Positions 36,411 to 46,768 of a DNA stretch of 64,000 bases are shown here, piece by piece. The stretch's first letter is position 1. The number at the start of each line of letters is the position of its first letter. A program made the translations under genes and the position numbers. The stretch spans positions 2,375,020-2,439,019 of the forward strand of contig NZ_KB892705.1 in NCBI RefSeq assembly GCF_000373905.1, given 5' to 3'. The stretch comes from Mycobacterium sp. 155. Its GTDB lineage: Bacteria > Actinomycetota > Actinomycetes > Mycobacteriales > Mycobacteriaceae. The notes under the pieces are model-generated. The model was given only the letters and a program-made list of their open reading frames with translations. It was not told the DNA's origin and made no database searches.

Positions 36411-36462
36411 GCAGACAGAAAACTGCCCCAAATCCGAAGATTTGGGGCAGTTTTCTGTCTGC
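36411..36462. terminator. Perfect 24-bp stem hairpin between convergent fadE23 and the Ag85 gene
   Basis: GCAGACAGAAAACTGCCCCA followed by AATC pairs without mismatch with its reverse complement around the loop CGAA. Both flanking genes end next to it (36351 and 36475), and the stem contains A/T runs (AAAA/TTTT) at its base in both directions. It should terminate both transcripts. Confidence 0.9.
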
Positions 36463-36474
36463 TCGGCGAGGTGG

Positions 36475-38429
<1,955 letters not shown>

Positions 38430-39629
38430 GTGACGGGCGCATTGGACGGCATCAGGGTGCTCGAACTCGGCACCCTGATCTCCGGGCCGTTCGCCGGTCG
38501 GCTGCTCGGCGATATGGGCGCCGAGGTCATCAAGGTCGAGTTACCCGGCAGCCCCGACCCGCTGCGCACCTGGGGTCAGGCCGAGCTCGACGGGCATCAT
38601 TTCTTCTGGACAGTGCACGCGCGCAACAAGAAGGCCATCACGCTGGACCTGCGTGCCGACTGCGGCCGCCAGCTGTTTCTCGAGCTGGTCGACCGCTCCG
38701 ACATCATTGTGGAAAACTTCCGGCCCGGCACGCTGGAGAAGTGGAATCTGGGCTACGACGTGCTGCGGGAACGCAACAAGGGCATCATCCTGGTACGGGT
38801 ATCCGGCTATGGGCAGACAGGGCCGGAGGCCGGTAAGGCCGGTTACGCCTCGGTTGCCGAAGCAGCCAGCGGTCTGCGGCACATGAACGGCTTCCCCGGT
38901 GGCCCTCCTCCACGGCTGGCGCTATCTTTGGGCGACAGTCTGGCCGGGATGTTCGCCGCCCAGGGGGCGCTCGCGGCGCTCTACCGCCGCAGCGTCACCG
39001 GCGAGGGACAGGTGGTGGACACGGCGCTGACCGAATCATGTTTAGCCATCCAGGAATCCACTATTCCGGACTATGACACCGGCGGCGTCGTGCGCGGACC
39101 GTCTGGCACCAGACTGGAAGGTATTGCGCCGTCCAACATCTATCAGACTGCGAATGGCAGCTGGGTGGTCATCGCCGCCAACCAGGACACCGTGTTCCGC
39201 CGCTTGTGCGCGGCAATGGATCGCCCTGAACTGGCCTCCGACGACCGGTTCGTCAATCACGTTGCACGTGGCCGTAATCAGGACGAGCTGGACAAGATCA
39301 TCGGTGCGTGGGCAGCCGAACGTCAGCCTGTCGACATCATCGAGACGCTGTCGCAGGCCGGGGTGATCTCCGGGCCGATCAACACCGTCGCCGAGGTGGT
39401 CAAGGATCCGCAGCTGCAGGCCCGCGGCATGATCGCCGACCACTGGGATGACCGGATCCAGCGCAACGTCAAAGGCCCTGGCATCGTGCCTGTGCTGTCC
39501 GAGTCTCCCGGCACCATACGCAACGCCGGACCGGCACGACCCGGCCTGCACAACGACGAGGTGTACGGCGAGCTGCTCGGGCACTCCGATGACGAGTTAG
39601 CGGCGCTGCGTGAGGAGGGAGTCCTGTGA
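38430..39629 (+). CDS. Class III CoA-transferase (CaiB/BaiF family)
   Basis: The 399-aa protein starts at GTG 38430 (VTGALDGIRVLELGTLISGP). It has the family N-terminus (GDMGAEVIKVELPGSPDPLR), VENFRPGTLEKWNLGYDVL and VRVSGYGQTGPEAGKAGYAS. The catalytic Asp, Asp169, is in LALSLGDSLAGMFAAQGALA, the position of the active-site Asp in formyl-CoA transferase. It overlaps the next gene, an HMG-CoA-lyase homologue, by four bases. The pair suggests activation of a branched dicarboxylic acid to its CoA ester followed by lyase cleavage; the substrate is not identified. Confidence 0.9.
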   Translation: MTGALDGIRVLELGTLISGPFAGRLLGDMGAEVIKVELPGSPDPLRTWGQAELDGHHFFWTVHARNKKAITLDLRADCGRQLFLELVDRSDIIVENFRPGTLEKWNLGYDVLRERNKGIILVRVSGYGQTGPEAGKAGYASVAEAASGLRHMNGFPGGPPPRLALSLGDSLAGMFAAQGALAALYRRSVTGEGQVVDTALTESCLAIQESTIPDYDTGGVVRGPSGTRLEGIAPSNIYQTANGSWVVIAANQDTVFRRLCAAMDRPELASDDRFVNHVARGRNQDELDKIIGAWAAERQPVDIIETLSQAGVISGPINTVAEVVKDPQLQARGMIADHWDDRIQRNVKGPGIVPVLSESPGTIRNAGPARPGLHNDEVYGELLGHSDDELAALREEGVL

Positions 39630-40516
39630 AGGTCGATATCCGCGAAGTCTGTCTGCGCGACGGCCTGCAACTGGAGAATCCGATTCCGTTGTCGGCCAAG
39701 GTCGCACTTCTTGAGGCGATCGTCGCCACCGGGGTCAGGGAAGTCGAGGCGACCGCGTTCGTGTCCCCGTCCAAGGTGCCGGCTCTGGCCGACGCCCCCG
39801 AGTTTGCGGAGACCCTGACGGCGTTTCCCGATGTGGAATTCTCCGCGCTGGTGGCCAGCCCCAATGGCGCCAAACGTGCCATCGCCGCAGGGCTGCGATC
39901 CATCGAGTACGTGGTGTCGGCCTCCGATAGCCACAGCCAAGCCAACGTCGGCCGCACCAGCGCCGAGGCGACCTCGGCCATCGCAGATGTGGCGCGGGTT
40001 GCGCACGACGCCGATGCCACCGTCGAGGTCATCGTCGCCACGGCGTGGGACTGCCCGTTCGACGGACCGACGGATTCGCATCGAGTGATCGATATCCTTT
40101 CCGCCGCAGTCGAATTCGGTGTTGATCGCGTCGCGATCGCCGACACTATCGGGACCGCCACGCCGCGCCGCGTGACGTCGCTGGTCGAGCATGCGCGCCC
40201 GGTCATCGGCGCCCTGCCACTCGGTGCGCACTTCCACAACACCCGGGGCTCCGGACTGGCCAGCGCCTACGCTGCGGTGCAGGCCGGGGTGACGCGACTG
40301 GACGCCTCGGTCGGCGGTCTGGGCGGCTGCCCGTTCGCTCCCGGCGCGACGGGCAACATCGCCACAGAGGATCTTGTGTATCTGTTGCGGGACAGCGACA
40401 TCGACGTCGACGTCGATCTCAGCGCCGCGATCGCCGCAGCCAAGGTGGCCGAGCAGGTTGTGGGCCACGCATTACCGAGTGCCCTGCTGCGCGCGGGTGA
40501 CCGAATCCTGAACTGA
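39626..40516 (+). CDS. Hydroxymethylglutaryl-CoA lyase family protein
   Basis: This 296-aa TIM-barrel lyase of the HMGL-like family starts at GTG 39626. Key motifs are VCLRDGLQLENP (metal/substrate Arg-Asp), VEATAFVSPSKVPALADAPE, the metal-binding His pair in GAHFHNTRGSGLASAYAAVQ, and the signature GGLGGCPFAPGATGNIATED with the catalytic Cys loop. It would cleave HMG-CoA or a related 3-hydroxy-3-methyl acyl-CoA. Coupling to the CoA-transferase gene favours a dedicated acid-degradation route instead of general leucine catabolism; this is an inference. Confidence 0.9.
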   Translation: MKVDIREVCLRDGLQLENPIPLSAKVALLEAIVATGVREVEATAFVSPSKVPALADAPEFAETLTAFPDVEFSALVASPNGAKRAIAAGLRSIEYVVSASDSHSQANVGRTSAEATSAIADVARVAHDADATVEVIVATAWDCPFDGPTDSHRVIDILSAAVEFGVDRVAIADTIGTATPRRVTSLVEHARPVIGALPLGAHFHNTRGSGLASAYAAVQAGVTRLDASVGGLGGCPFAPGATGNIATEDLVYLLRDSDIDVDVDLSAAIAAAKVAEQVVGHALPSALLRAGDRILN

Positions 40517-40589
40517 CGCGAAGCTGATCTCGAGCACGTCGTAGCCCAACCTGATCAAGACCCACCAGCCCGATCACCACGGAGGCGCC

Positions 40590-41108
40590 ATGACCACTCT
40601 GCCGGACATCCTCGTCGACACCGCGGGCCGCTGGAGGCTCACGCCAAACCGATCCTCGGTGACGTTCCGGAACAAGACCGCGTGGGGACTCTCGACGGTG
40701 ACCGGCACATTCTCCGGGTTCAGCGGCGACGGCATCGTGGGAGATACGGTGACCGGGCGCGTGACGGTCCGCGCGACGTCACTGCACACCGGGATCGCCA
40801 AACGCGACAAGCATCTGCGCTCCGCCGATTTCTTCGACGTCCACAACCACCCCGACATCGTCGTAGAGGTGACGGGAGCGCTGCCCGGCGATGCGCACGA
40901 CGCTCGGCTGCAGGCGACACTCACGGTCCGCGCCATCTCGCGCCCAGTCGAATTGCCAGTCACCGTGCAGATTCTGGCGGGCGGAGCGGTACGGGTGGCC
41001 GGTGGCTGCACGGTCGACAGGCGCGAATTCGGCGTCTCGGGCAACCTGCTCGGCATGGTCGGCCCGATGACGGAGATCTCCGCGGAGTTGGTGTTCACCC
41101 GCGACTGA
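40590..41108 (+). CDS. YceI-family lipocalin-like protein
   Basis: This 172-aa YceI-domain protein starts at ATG 40590, with GGAGG upstream. The motifs RWRLTPNRSSVTFRNKTAWG, KRDKHLRSADFFDVHNHPDI and the terminal MVGPMTEISAELVFTRD are typical of the family, which forms a beta-barrel binding polyisoprenoids or related amphiphiles. No signal peptide is present, so it is probably cytosolic. The pathway is unknown. Confidence 0.9.
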   Translation: MTTLPDILVDTAGRWRLTPNRSSVTFRNKTAWGLSTVTGTFSGFSGDGIVGDTVTGRVTVRATSLHTGIAKRDKHLRSADFFDVHNHPDIVVEVTGALPGDAHDARLQATLTVRAISRPVELPVTVQILAGGAVRVAGGCTVDRREFGVSGNLLGMVGPMTEISAELVFTRD

Positions 41109-41172
41109 ACGCATAAGTCGAATTCGCCGAGTTGACCGGCCCGCGCGCTACTCAGCCAGTAGCATCGCGAGC

Positions 41173-41571
41173 ATGGTCGGCCCCGCGCCGCTGCGCATCC
41201 TGGTGTACAGCAACAATCCGCGCACCCGTGAGCAGGTACGACTCGCGCTCGGCAAACGCATTCACCCGGAATTGCCTGAACTGGAATATGTCGAGATCGC
41301 GACCGCACCGATGGTGATCGCACAGATGGACAAGGGTGGATTCGACCTCGTCATCCTAGACGGTGAGGCCACGCCCACCGGCGGAATGGGGATCGCCAAG
41401 CAGCTCAAGGATGAGATCGACGACTGCCCGCCGGTCCTGGTGCTCACCGGACGGCCGGACGATGCCTGGCTGGCCAACTGGTCACGCGCCGAGGCGGCCG
41501 TCCCGCACCCGATCGACCCGATCCGGCTCAGCGACGCGGTGGTGTCGTTGCTGCGCACCCCCGCGCGGTAG
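41173..41571 (+). CDS. Degenerate response-regulator receiver (Rv3143-type) upstream of nuo
   Basis: This stand-alone 132-aa CheY-like domain has no output domain. The phosphoacceptor-position Asp63 is kept (FDLVILDGEATPTGGMG) and Thr92 is present (LVLTGRPDDAW). The N-terminal acidic pair is replaced by Ser-Asn-Asn (RILVYSNNPRTREQ), and the conserved Lys before the last helix is absent (VPHPIDPIRL). Mg binding and phosphorylation are therefore probably lost or altered, making it a pseudo-receiver. Its position immediately before the nuo operon is conserved in M. tuberculosis (Rv3143 next to nuoA with one intervening gene). Confidence 0.82.
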   Translation: MVGPAPLRILVYSNNPRTREQVRLALGKRIHPELPELEYVEIATAPMVIAQMDKGGFDLVILDGEATPTGGMGIAKQLKDEIDDCPPVLVLTGRPDDAWLANWSRAEAAVPHPIDPIRLSDAVVSLLRTPAR

Positions 41572-41745
41572 CCAGAACGCGAAATACCCTGTAACCGTTC
41601 AACATTCATAGCACGGCAAAGTGCGCTGTTGCACACCGGCCCGGTAGTAACCGATACTAATCAAAATGCATGGCGCGGGCCGCAAAGCTCGCTAGGCTGT
41701 GGGTGAGCTCACATCGACAGCCCAGCGAGGGAGCAGCCGCACGGC
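41572..41745 (+). promoter_or_regulatory. nuo operon promoter region
   Basis: This 174-bp gap holds the nuo promoter. TAGGCT at about 41692 fits a SigA -10 element, and GAGGGAGCAG precedes the nuoA ATG as ribosome-binding site. A TTGCACACC at about 41632 is too far away to be its -35. No operator symmetry stands out. Confidence 0.45.
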
Positions 41746-42114
41746 ATGAATCTATACACACCAATTCTGGTTCTCGGTGCGATCGCCGCTGCGTTCGCGG
41801 TGGTTTCCGTGGGCATGGCCCTCATCATCGGTCCCAAGCGTTACAACCGGTCCAAACTCGAAGCCTACGAATGCGGTATCGAGCCGATAGCTCCTGGTTC
41901 CGCAGGTTCTACCGGCCAGCGCATGCCCATCCGGTACTACCTGACGGCGATGCTGTTCATCGTGTTCGACATCGAGATCGTGTTCCTGTACCCGTGGGCG
42001 GTCGCGTTCGATAGTCTCGGCCTGTTTGCGCTGGTGGAGATGCTGTTGTTCATGCTGACGGTGTTCGTGGCGTACGCCTACGTTTGGCGGCGAGGGGGCT
42101 TGAATTGGGACTAG
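41746..42114 (+). CDS. nuoA: NADH-quinone oxidoreductase subunit A
   Basis: NuoA is a 122-aa subunit of the complex I membrane arm with three helices. Diagnostic are [20 protein letters not shown], with the conserved loop Cys-Gly, and [20 protein letters not shown] before the second helix. It opens the operon and overlaps nuoB by 10 bases. Confidence 0.96.
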   Translation: MNLYTPILVLGAIAAAFAVVSVGMALIIGPKRYNRSKLEAYECGIEPIAPGSAGSTGQRMPIRYYLTAMLFIVFDIEIVFLYPWAVAFDSLGLFALVEMLLFMLTVFVAYAYVWRRGGLNWD

Positions 42115-42659
42115 AAGAACGTCTGCCCGGCGGGATCCTGCTCTCCACGGTGGAAGCGGTGGCCGGTTACGTCCGCAAGGGATCGTTGTGGCCTGCGACG
42201 TTCGGCTTGGCGTGCTGTGCCATCGAGATGATGTCGACGGCCGGCCCGCGATTCGACATCGCACGGTTCGGGATGGAGCGGTTCTCCGCGACCCCCCGCC
42301 AAGCCGATCTGATGATCGTGGCAGGCCGGGTCAGCCAGAAGATGGCGCCCGTGCTGCGGCAGATCTACGACCAAATGGCCGAGCCGAAATGGGTGCTGGC
42401 GATGGGGGTCTGCGCGTCCTCGGGCGGCATGTTCAACAACTATGCGGTGGTCCAAGGGGTGGATCACGTGGTTCCGGTCGACATCTATCTACCGGGCTGC
42501 CCGCCCCGCCCCGAAATGCTGTTACATGCCATCCTCAAGCTGCACGACAAGATTCAGCAAATGCCACTCGGAGTGAACCGGGCCGAAGCCATCCGCGAGG
42601 CCGAGAACGCAGCCCTGTCGGTCGCACCCACCATCGAGCTCAAGGGGCTGCTGCGATGA
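42105..42659 (+). CDS. nuoB: NADH-quinone oxidoreductase subunit B
   Basis: NuoB carries the terminal N2 [4Fe-4S] cluster next to the quinone site. It has 184 aa from TTG 42105, preceded by GAGGGGG. The ligand cysteines are in [17 protein letters not shown] (a tandem Cys pair), [14 protein letters not shown] and [13 protein letters not shown] frame extending to 42084 overlaps nuoA further and lacks a ribosome-binding site, so TTG is chosen. The stop overlaps nuoC by four bases. Confidence 0.96.
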   Translation: MGLEERLPGGILLSTVEAVAGYVRKGSLWPATFGLACCAIEMMSTAGPRFDIARFGMERFSATPRQADLMIVAGRVSQKMAPVLRQIYDQMAEPKWVLAMGVCASSGGMFNNYAVVQGVDHVVPVDIYLPGCPPRPEMLLHAILKLHDKIQQMPLGVNRAEAIREAENAALSVAPTIELKGLLR

Positions 42660-43333
42660 GCACCTCCAACGGCGACACGCCCGAGGTGATCGGAGTGCGT
42701 CACGGTATGTTCGGCGCCTCCGGCACCGGTGATACCTCGGGTTACGGCGGCTTGGTCCGGTCGGTCGCCCTGCCCGGCAGTTCGCCGCGGCCGTACGGCG
42801 GGTGTTTCGACGACGTGGTCGATCGGCTGGCCGAGGTGCTCGGGGAGGAACGCTACGAGCTATCGATCGAGCGCGTGGTGGTGTACCGCGACGAGTTGAC
42901 CCTTGAGATCAGCCGAATGCAGCTGCCCGCGGTCGCGGCGGTGTTGCGTGACGATCCTGCCCTGCGCTTCGAACTGTGCCTCGGCGTGAGCGGTGTGCAC
43001 TATCCCGACGACACCGGTCGTGAACTGCATGCGGTGTACCCACTGATGTCCATCACACACAACCGGCGCATCCAGTTGGAGGTCGCCGCGCCGGATGCCG
43101 ATCCGCACATTCCGTCGTTGTACGCGATCTACCCGACGACCGACTGGCACGAACGCGAGACCTACGACTTCTTCGGCATCATCTTCGACGGTCATCCGGC
43201 ACTCACCCGCATCGAGATGCCTGACGACTGGGTGGGCCACCCGCAACGTAAGGACTACCCCCTCGGCGGCGTTCCGGTGGAGTATCACGGCGCCCAGATT
43301 CCACCGCCCGATCAGCGGAGGTCGTACAACTGA
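42656..43333 (+). CDS. nuoC: NADH-quinone oxidoreductase subunit C
   Basis: This 225-aa subunit of the complex I connecting module starts at ATG 42656. The N-terminus is extended by a glycine-rich 35-residue segment. The conserved signature is [20 protein letters not shown] followed by [20 protein letters not shown] and [12 protein letters not shown]. It is separate from nuoD, not fused as in E. coli, and shares one base with it. Confidence 0.95.
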   Translation: MSTSNGDTPEVIGVRHGMFGASGTGDTSGYGGLVRSVALPGSSPRPYGGCFDDVVDRLAEVLGEERYELSIERVVVYRDELTLEISRMQLPAVAAVLRDDPALRFELCLGVSGVHYPDDTGRELHAVYPLMSITHNRRIQLEVAAPDADPHIPSLYAIYPTTDWHERETYDFFGIIFDGHPALTRIEMPDDWVGHPQRKDYPLGGVPVEYHGAQIPPPDQRRSYN

Positions 43334-44631
43334 TGACTACCGACGAATCCTCCGTCGTCATGGTCGGCGGACAGGACTGGGACGAGGTCGTGGCGGCCGC
43401 CCGGGAGCATGCCGGCGAGCGCATCGTGGTCAATATGGGCCCGCAACACCCATCCACCCATGGAGTGCTGCGCCTGATCCTGGAGATCGAGGGTGAGATC
43501 ATCACCGAAGCCCGTTGCGGCATCGGGTATCTGCACACCGGTATCGAGAAGAACCTCGAATTCCGCAACTGGACCCAGGGCGTCACGTTCGTCACTCGAA
43601 TGGATTACCTGTCACCGTTTTTCAACGAGACGGCCTACTGCCTCGCGGTGGAGAAGCTACTCGGCATCACCGACGACATCCCCGAGCGGGCCAGCGTGAT
43701 CCGCGTGATGCTGATGGAGCTCAACCGCATCTCGTCGCACCTGGTGGCATTGGCGACCGGCGGGATGGAACTGGGCGCGATGAGCGCGATGTTCTACGGA
43801 TTCCGGGAACGCGAGGAGATCCTGAGAGTCTTCGAGGCGATCACCGGTTTACGGATGAACCACGCTTACATCCGGCCCGGCGGGGTGGCCGTCGACCTTC
43901 CCGACGACGCGATTCCCCAATTGCGAGCTCTGATGGAATTGCTGCCGAAGCGGTTGACCGACTTGGAGGATCTGCTCAACGAGAACTACATCTGGAAGGC
44001 CCGCACGGTCGGCGTCGGCTATCTGGATCTCACAGGGTGCATCGCGCTGGGCATCACCGGGCCCGTGCTTCGGTCCACCGGGTTGCCGCACGACCTACGC
44101 AAGACCCAACCGTATTGCGGTTACGAGAACTACGAATTCGATGTGATCACTGACGATCAGTGTGACTCCTACGGCCGCTACATCATCCGGGTCAAGGAGA
44201 TGCGGGAGTCGTTGAAGATCGTGCAACAGTGTATAGACAGGCTGGAGCCCGGCCCGGTCATGATCAGCGACAAGAAGCTGGCCTGGCCCGCGGATCTCAA
44301 AGTCGGACCTGACGGGCTGGGCAACTCTCCCGAGCACATCGCCAAGATCATGGGCCGGTCCATGGAAGGGCTGATTCACCACTTCAAGCTCGTCACCGAA
44401 GGCATCCGGGTACCGGCAGGTCAGGTGTATGTGGCCGTGGAGTCGCCGCGCGGCGAGCTCGGCGTACACATGGTCTCCGACGGCGGCACCCGGCCGTACC
44501 GGGTGCATTATCGCGACCCGTCGTTCACCAATCTGCAAGCCGTGGCGGCGATGTGCGAGGGCGGCATGGTGGCCGACGCGATCGCGGCGGTGGCGTCGAT
44601 CGATCCGGTCATGGGAGGGGTGGACCGCTAG
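43333..44631 (+). CDS. nuoD: NADH-quinone oxidoreductase subunit D
   Basis: This 432-aa 49-kDa-type subunit lines the quinone-binding cavity. Motifs are [20 protein letters not shown] with the quinone-site His, [39 protein letters not shown] and the C-terminal [20 protein letters not shown]. It begins on the last base of the nuoC stop. Confidence 0.96.
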   Translation: MTTDESSVVMVGGQDWDEVVAAAREHAGERIVVNMGPQHPSTHGVLRLILEIEGEIITEARCGIGYLHTGIEKNLEFRNWTQGVTFVTRMDYLSPFFNETAYCLAVEKLLGITDDIPERASVIRVMLMELNRISSHLVALATGGMELGAMSAMFYGFREREEILRVFEAITGLRMNHAYIRPGGVAVDLPDDAIPQLRALMELLPKRLTDLEDLLNENYIWKARTVGVGYLDLTGCIALGITGPVLRSTGLPHDLRKTQPYCGYENYEFDVITDDQCDSYGRYIIRVKEMRESLKIVQQCIDRLEPGPVMISDKKLAWPADLKVGPDGLGNSPEHIAKIMGRSMEGLIHHFKLVTEGIRVPAGQVYVAVESPRGELGVHMVSDGGTRPYRVHYRDPSFTNLQAVAAMCEGGMVADAIAAVASIDPVMGGVDR

Positions 44632-45363
44632 GTGAAGGAAGTCTTCCTGGAACTCGGGCAACGACCCGACGAAGCGGGCCCGCCGATCAACGGGCCCGCG
44701 GCATATCCCGACGACGTCACAGACCGGCTGACCGCTGACGCGCAACGCATCATCGACCGCTACCCCGATGCGCGCTCGGCCCTGCTGGCCCTGCTGCATC
44801 TGGTGCAGGCCGAGGACGGCTGCCTCACCCCCGCCGGAATCCGGTTCTGCGCAGCACGACTCGGACTGACCGACGCCGAGGTCACCGCGGTGGCGACGTT
44901 CTATTCGATGTATCGGCGCACCCCGACCGGTGACTATCTGGTTGGGGTATGCACTAACACGTTGTGCGCGATCATGGGTGGTGACGCGATTCTCGATGCG
45001 CTAGAGGACCATCTGGACATCCGCGCCGGTGAGACCACCACGGACGGGCGCGTAACCCTCGAGCACATCGAATGCAACGCCGCCTGCGACTACGCCCCGG
45101 TGGTCATGGTCAACTGGGAGTTCTACGACAACCAAACCCCTTCTTCGGCACGCGATCTGGTCGACGGGCTGCGCACCGCCAACCCGCCGGACCCCACCCG
45201 CGGCGCACCGCTGTGCACCTTCCGCGAGACCGCGCGCACACTGGCCGGGCTGACCGATCCACACGTGCCGGGCGGGGCACCCGGAGCCGCCACATTGGCA
45301 GGGCTGTACCAGGCACGTGAACTCGGGATGTCGGCTCCGAACCCGGACGGGACAGAAGCATGA
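44632..45363 (+). CDS. nuoE: NADH-quinone oxidoreductase subunit E
   Basis: This 243-aa 24-kDa-type subunit carries [2Fe-2S] cluster N1a. The ligands are in the pairs VCTNTLCAIMGGDAI and ECNAACDYAPVVMVNWEFYD. The protein has about 65 C-terminal residues beyond the thioredoxin-like domain (PPDPTRGAPLCTFRETARTL...), typical of mycobacteria. GTG 44632 follows the nuoD stop directly, and the stop overlaps nuoF by four bases. Confidence 0.95.
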   Translation: MKEVFLELGQRPDEAGPPINGPAAYPDDVTDRLTADAQRIIDRYPDARSALLALLHLVQAEDGCLTPAGIRFCAARLGLTDAEVTAVATFYSMYRRTPTGDYLVGVCTNTLCAIMGGDAILDALEDHLDIRAGETTTDGRVTLEHIECNAACDYAPVVMVNWEFYDNQTPSSARDLVDGLRTANPPDPTRGAPLCTFRETARTLAGLTDPHVPGGAPGAATLAGLYQARELGMSAPNPDGTEA

Positions 45364-46676
45364 CTGCGCTGACACCCGTGCTGAGTCGGTTCTGGGACGA
45401 ACCGCAACCTTGGACGCTGGAGACCTACCTCCGCCACGACGGCTACCGCGCATTGCAGCAGGCGCTGGCGATGCCGCCTGACGATGTCATTGCGCTGGTG
45501 AAGGATTCGGGCCTACGCGGCCGGGGCGGTGCCGGTTTCCCGACGGGCATGAAATGGTCGTTCATCCCGCAGGGCACCGAGGGGGCCGGCGCGAAGCCGC
45601 ACTACCTGGTGGTCAACGCCGACGAATCCGAACCCGGCACCTGCAAAGACATCCCGCTGATGCTGACCACACCGCATTTCCTGGTCGAGGGAATGATCAT
45701 CGCGGCTTACGCGATTCGGGCCAAGCATGCCTTCATCTACTTGCGCGGCGAAGTCGTGCCGGTGCTGCGGCGCCTGCAGGCGGCCGTCGCCGATGCCTAT
45801 GCCGCCGGCTACCTGGGCTCGAACATCCTCGGCTCGGGCTTCGATCTGGAACTGACGGTGCACGCCGGCGCGGGCGCGTACATCTGCGGCGAGGAGACCG
45901 CACTGCTGGATTCTCTGGAGGGGCGCCGCGGCCAGCCGCGACTGCGTCCGCCGTTCCCGGCTGTGGCGGGCCTCTACGCCTGCCCGACCGTGGTCAACAA
46001 TGTGGAATCCATAGCCAGCGTCCCGCCGATCCTGCTCAACGGGGTGGACTGGTTCCGGTCCATGGGGTCGGAGAAATCCCCCGGTTTCACGCTGTATTCG
46101 CTGTCCGGCCACGTGAACCGGCCAGGGCAGTACGAAGCTCCGCTGGGCATCACGCTGCGGGAACTGCTCAACTACGCGGGCGGCATACGTACCGGCCACA
46201 CATTGAAATTCTGGACCCCGGGCGGCTCCTCGACACCACTGCTGACCGCCGAACATCTCGACGTTCCACTGGATTACGAGGGAATGGCCTCGGTCGGGTC
46301 GATGCTCGGAACCAAGGCGCTGCAGATCTTCGACGACACCACCTGCGTGGTACGCGCGGTCCGCCGCTGGAGCCAGTTCTACGCGCACGAATCCTGCGGC
46401 AAGTGCACGCCGTGCCGTGAGGGCACCTACTGGCTGGCCCAGATCTACGCCCGGCTGGAGACCGGCGCAGCGACCGAAGAAGACATCGACAAGCTGCTCG
46501 ACATCTCCGACACCGTCTTCGGAAAATCGTTCTGCGCCTTGGGTGACGGCGCGGCCACCCCGGTCATGTCATCGATCAAGCTTTTCCGCGACGAGTATGT
46601 CGCGCACTTGGACGGCGGTTGTCCGTTCGATCCGCACGCCTCGGCGTTGATGGCAACCGAAGAGGCGGGTGTGTAG
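45360..46676 (+). CDS. nuoF: NADH-quinone oxidoreductase subunit F
   Basis: This 438-aa subunit binds NADH and FMN. The FMN/NADH loops are [19 protein letters not shown] and [20 protein letters not shown]. The N3 [4Fe-4S] cluster ligands are in [20 protein letters not shown] plus the later Cys in [14 protein letters not shown]. It is followed by a 92-bp gap holding the palindromic repeat at 46688-46749, the largest gap in the operon. Confidence 0.96.
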   Translation: MTALTPVLSRFWDEPQPWTLETYLRHDGYRALQQALAMPPDDVIALVKDSGLRGRGGAGFPTGMKWSFIPQGTEGAGAKPHYLVVNADESEPGTCKDIPLMLTTPHFLVEGMIIAAYAIRAKHAFIYLRGEVVPVLRRLQAAVADAYAAGYLGSNILGSGFDLELTVHAGAGAYICGEETALLDSLEGRRGQPRLRPPFPAVAGLYACPTVVNNVESIASVPPILLNGVDWFRSMGSEKSPGFTLYSLSGHVNRPGQYEAPLGITLRELLNYAGGIRTGHTLKFWTPGGSSTPLLTAEHLDVPLDYEGMASVGSMLGTKALQIFDDTTCVVRAVRRWSQFYAHESCGKCTPCREGTYWLAQIYARLETGAATEEDIDKLLDISDTVFGKSFCALGDGAATPVMSSIKLFRDEYVAHLDGGCPFDPHASALMATEEAGV

Positions 46677-46687
46677 ATGTTTCTCAC

Positions 46688-46749
46688 CGCGAGCAGACAC
46701 ATAGGTACTCGACACGCCGAGGATACGGGGACTTTCATGTCTGCTCGCG
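46688..46749. repeat. GCGAGCAGAC palindromic element between nuoF and nuoG
   Basis: CGCGAGCAGACA (46688-46699) is inverted at 46738-46749 around a 38-nt loop that includes CTCGACACGCCGAGG, itself a smaller palindrome. The arms match the outer 11 bases of the element at 57039-57101, and both loops contain CACGCCG. This identifies a dispersed mobile palindrome. In the nuo mRNA it would form a hairpin just before the nuoG ribosome-binding site. Confidence 0.75.
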
Positions 46750-46768
46750 CAAGGAAAGGGGGCCGCTC

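Noticed and set aside
46619..46768. 50-codon N-terminal extension of nuoG
   Set aside because: It overlaps the end of nuoF in another frame and runs through the palindromic repeat. GTG 46769 has a strong ribosome-binding site.
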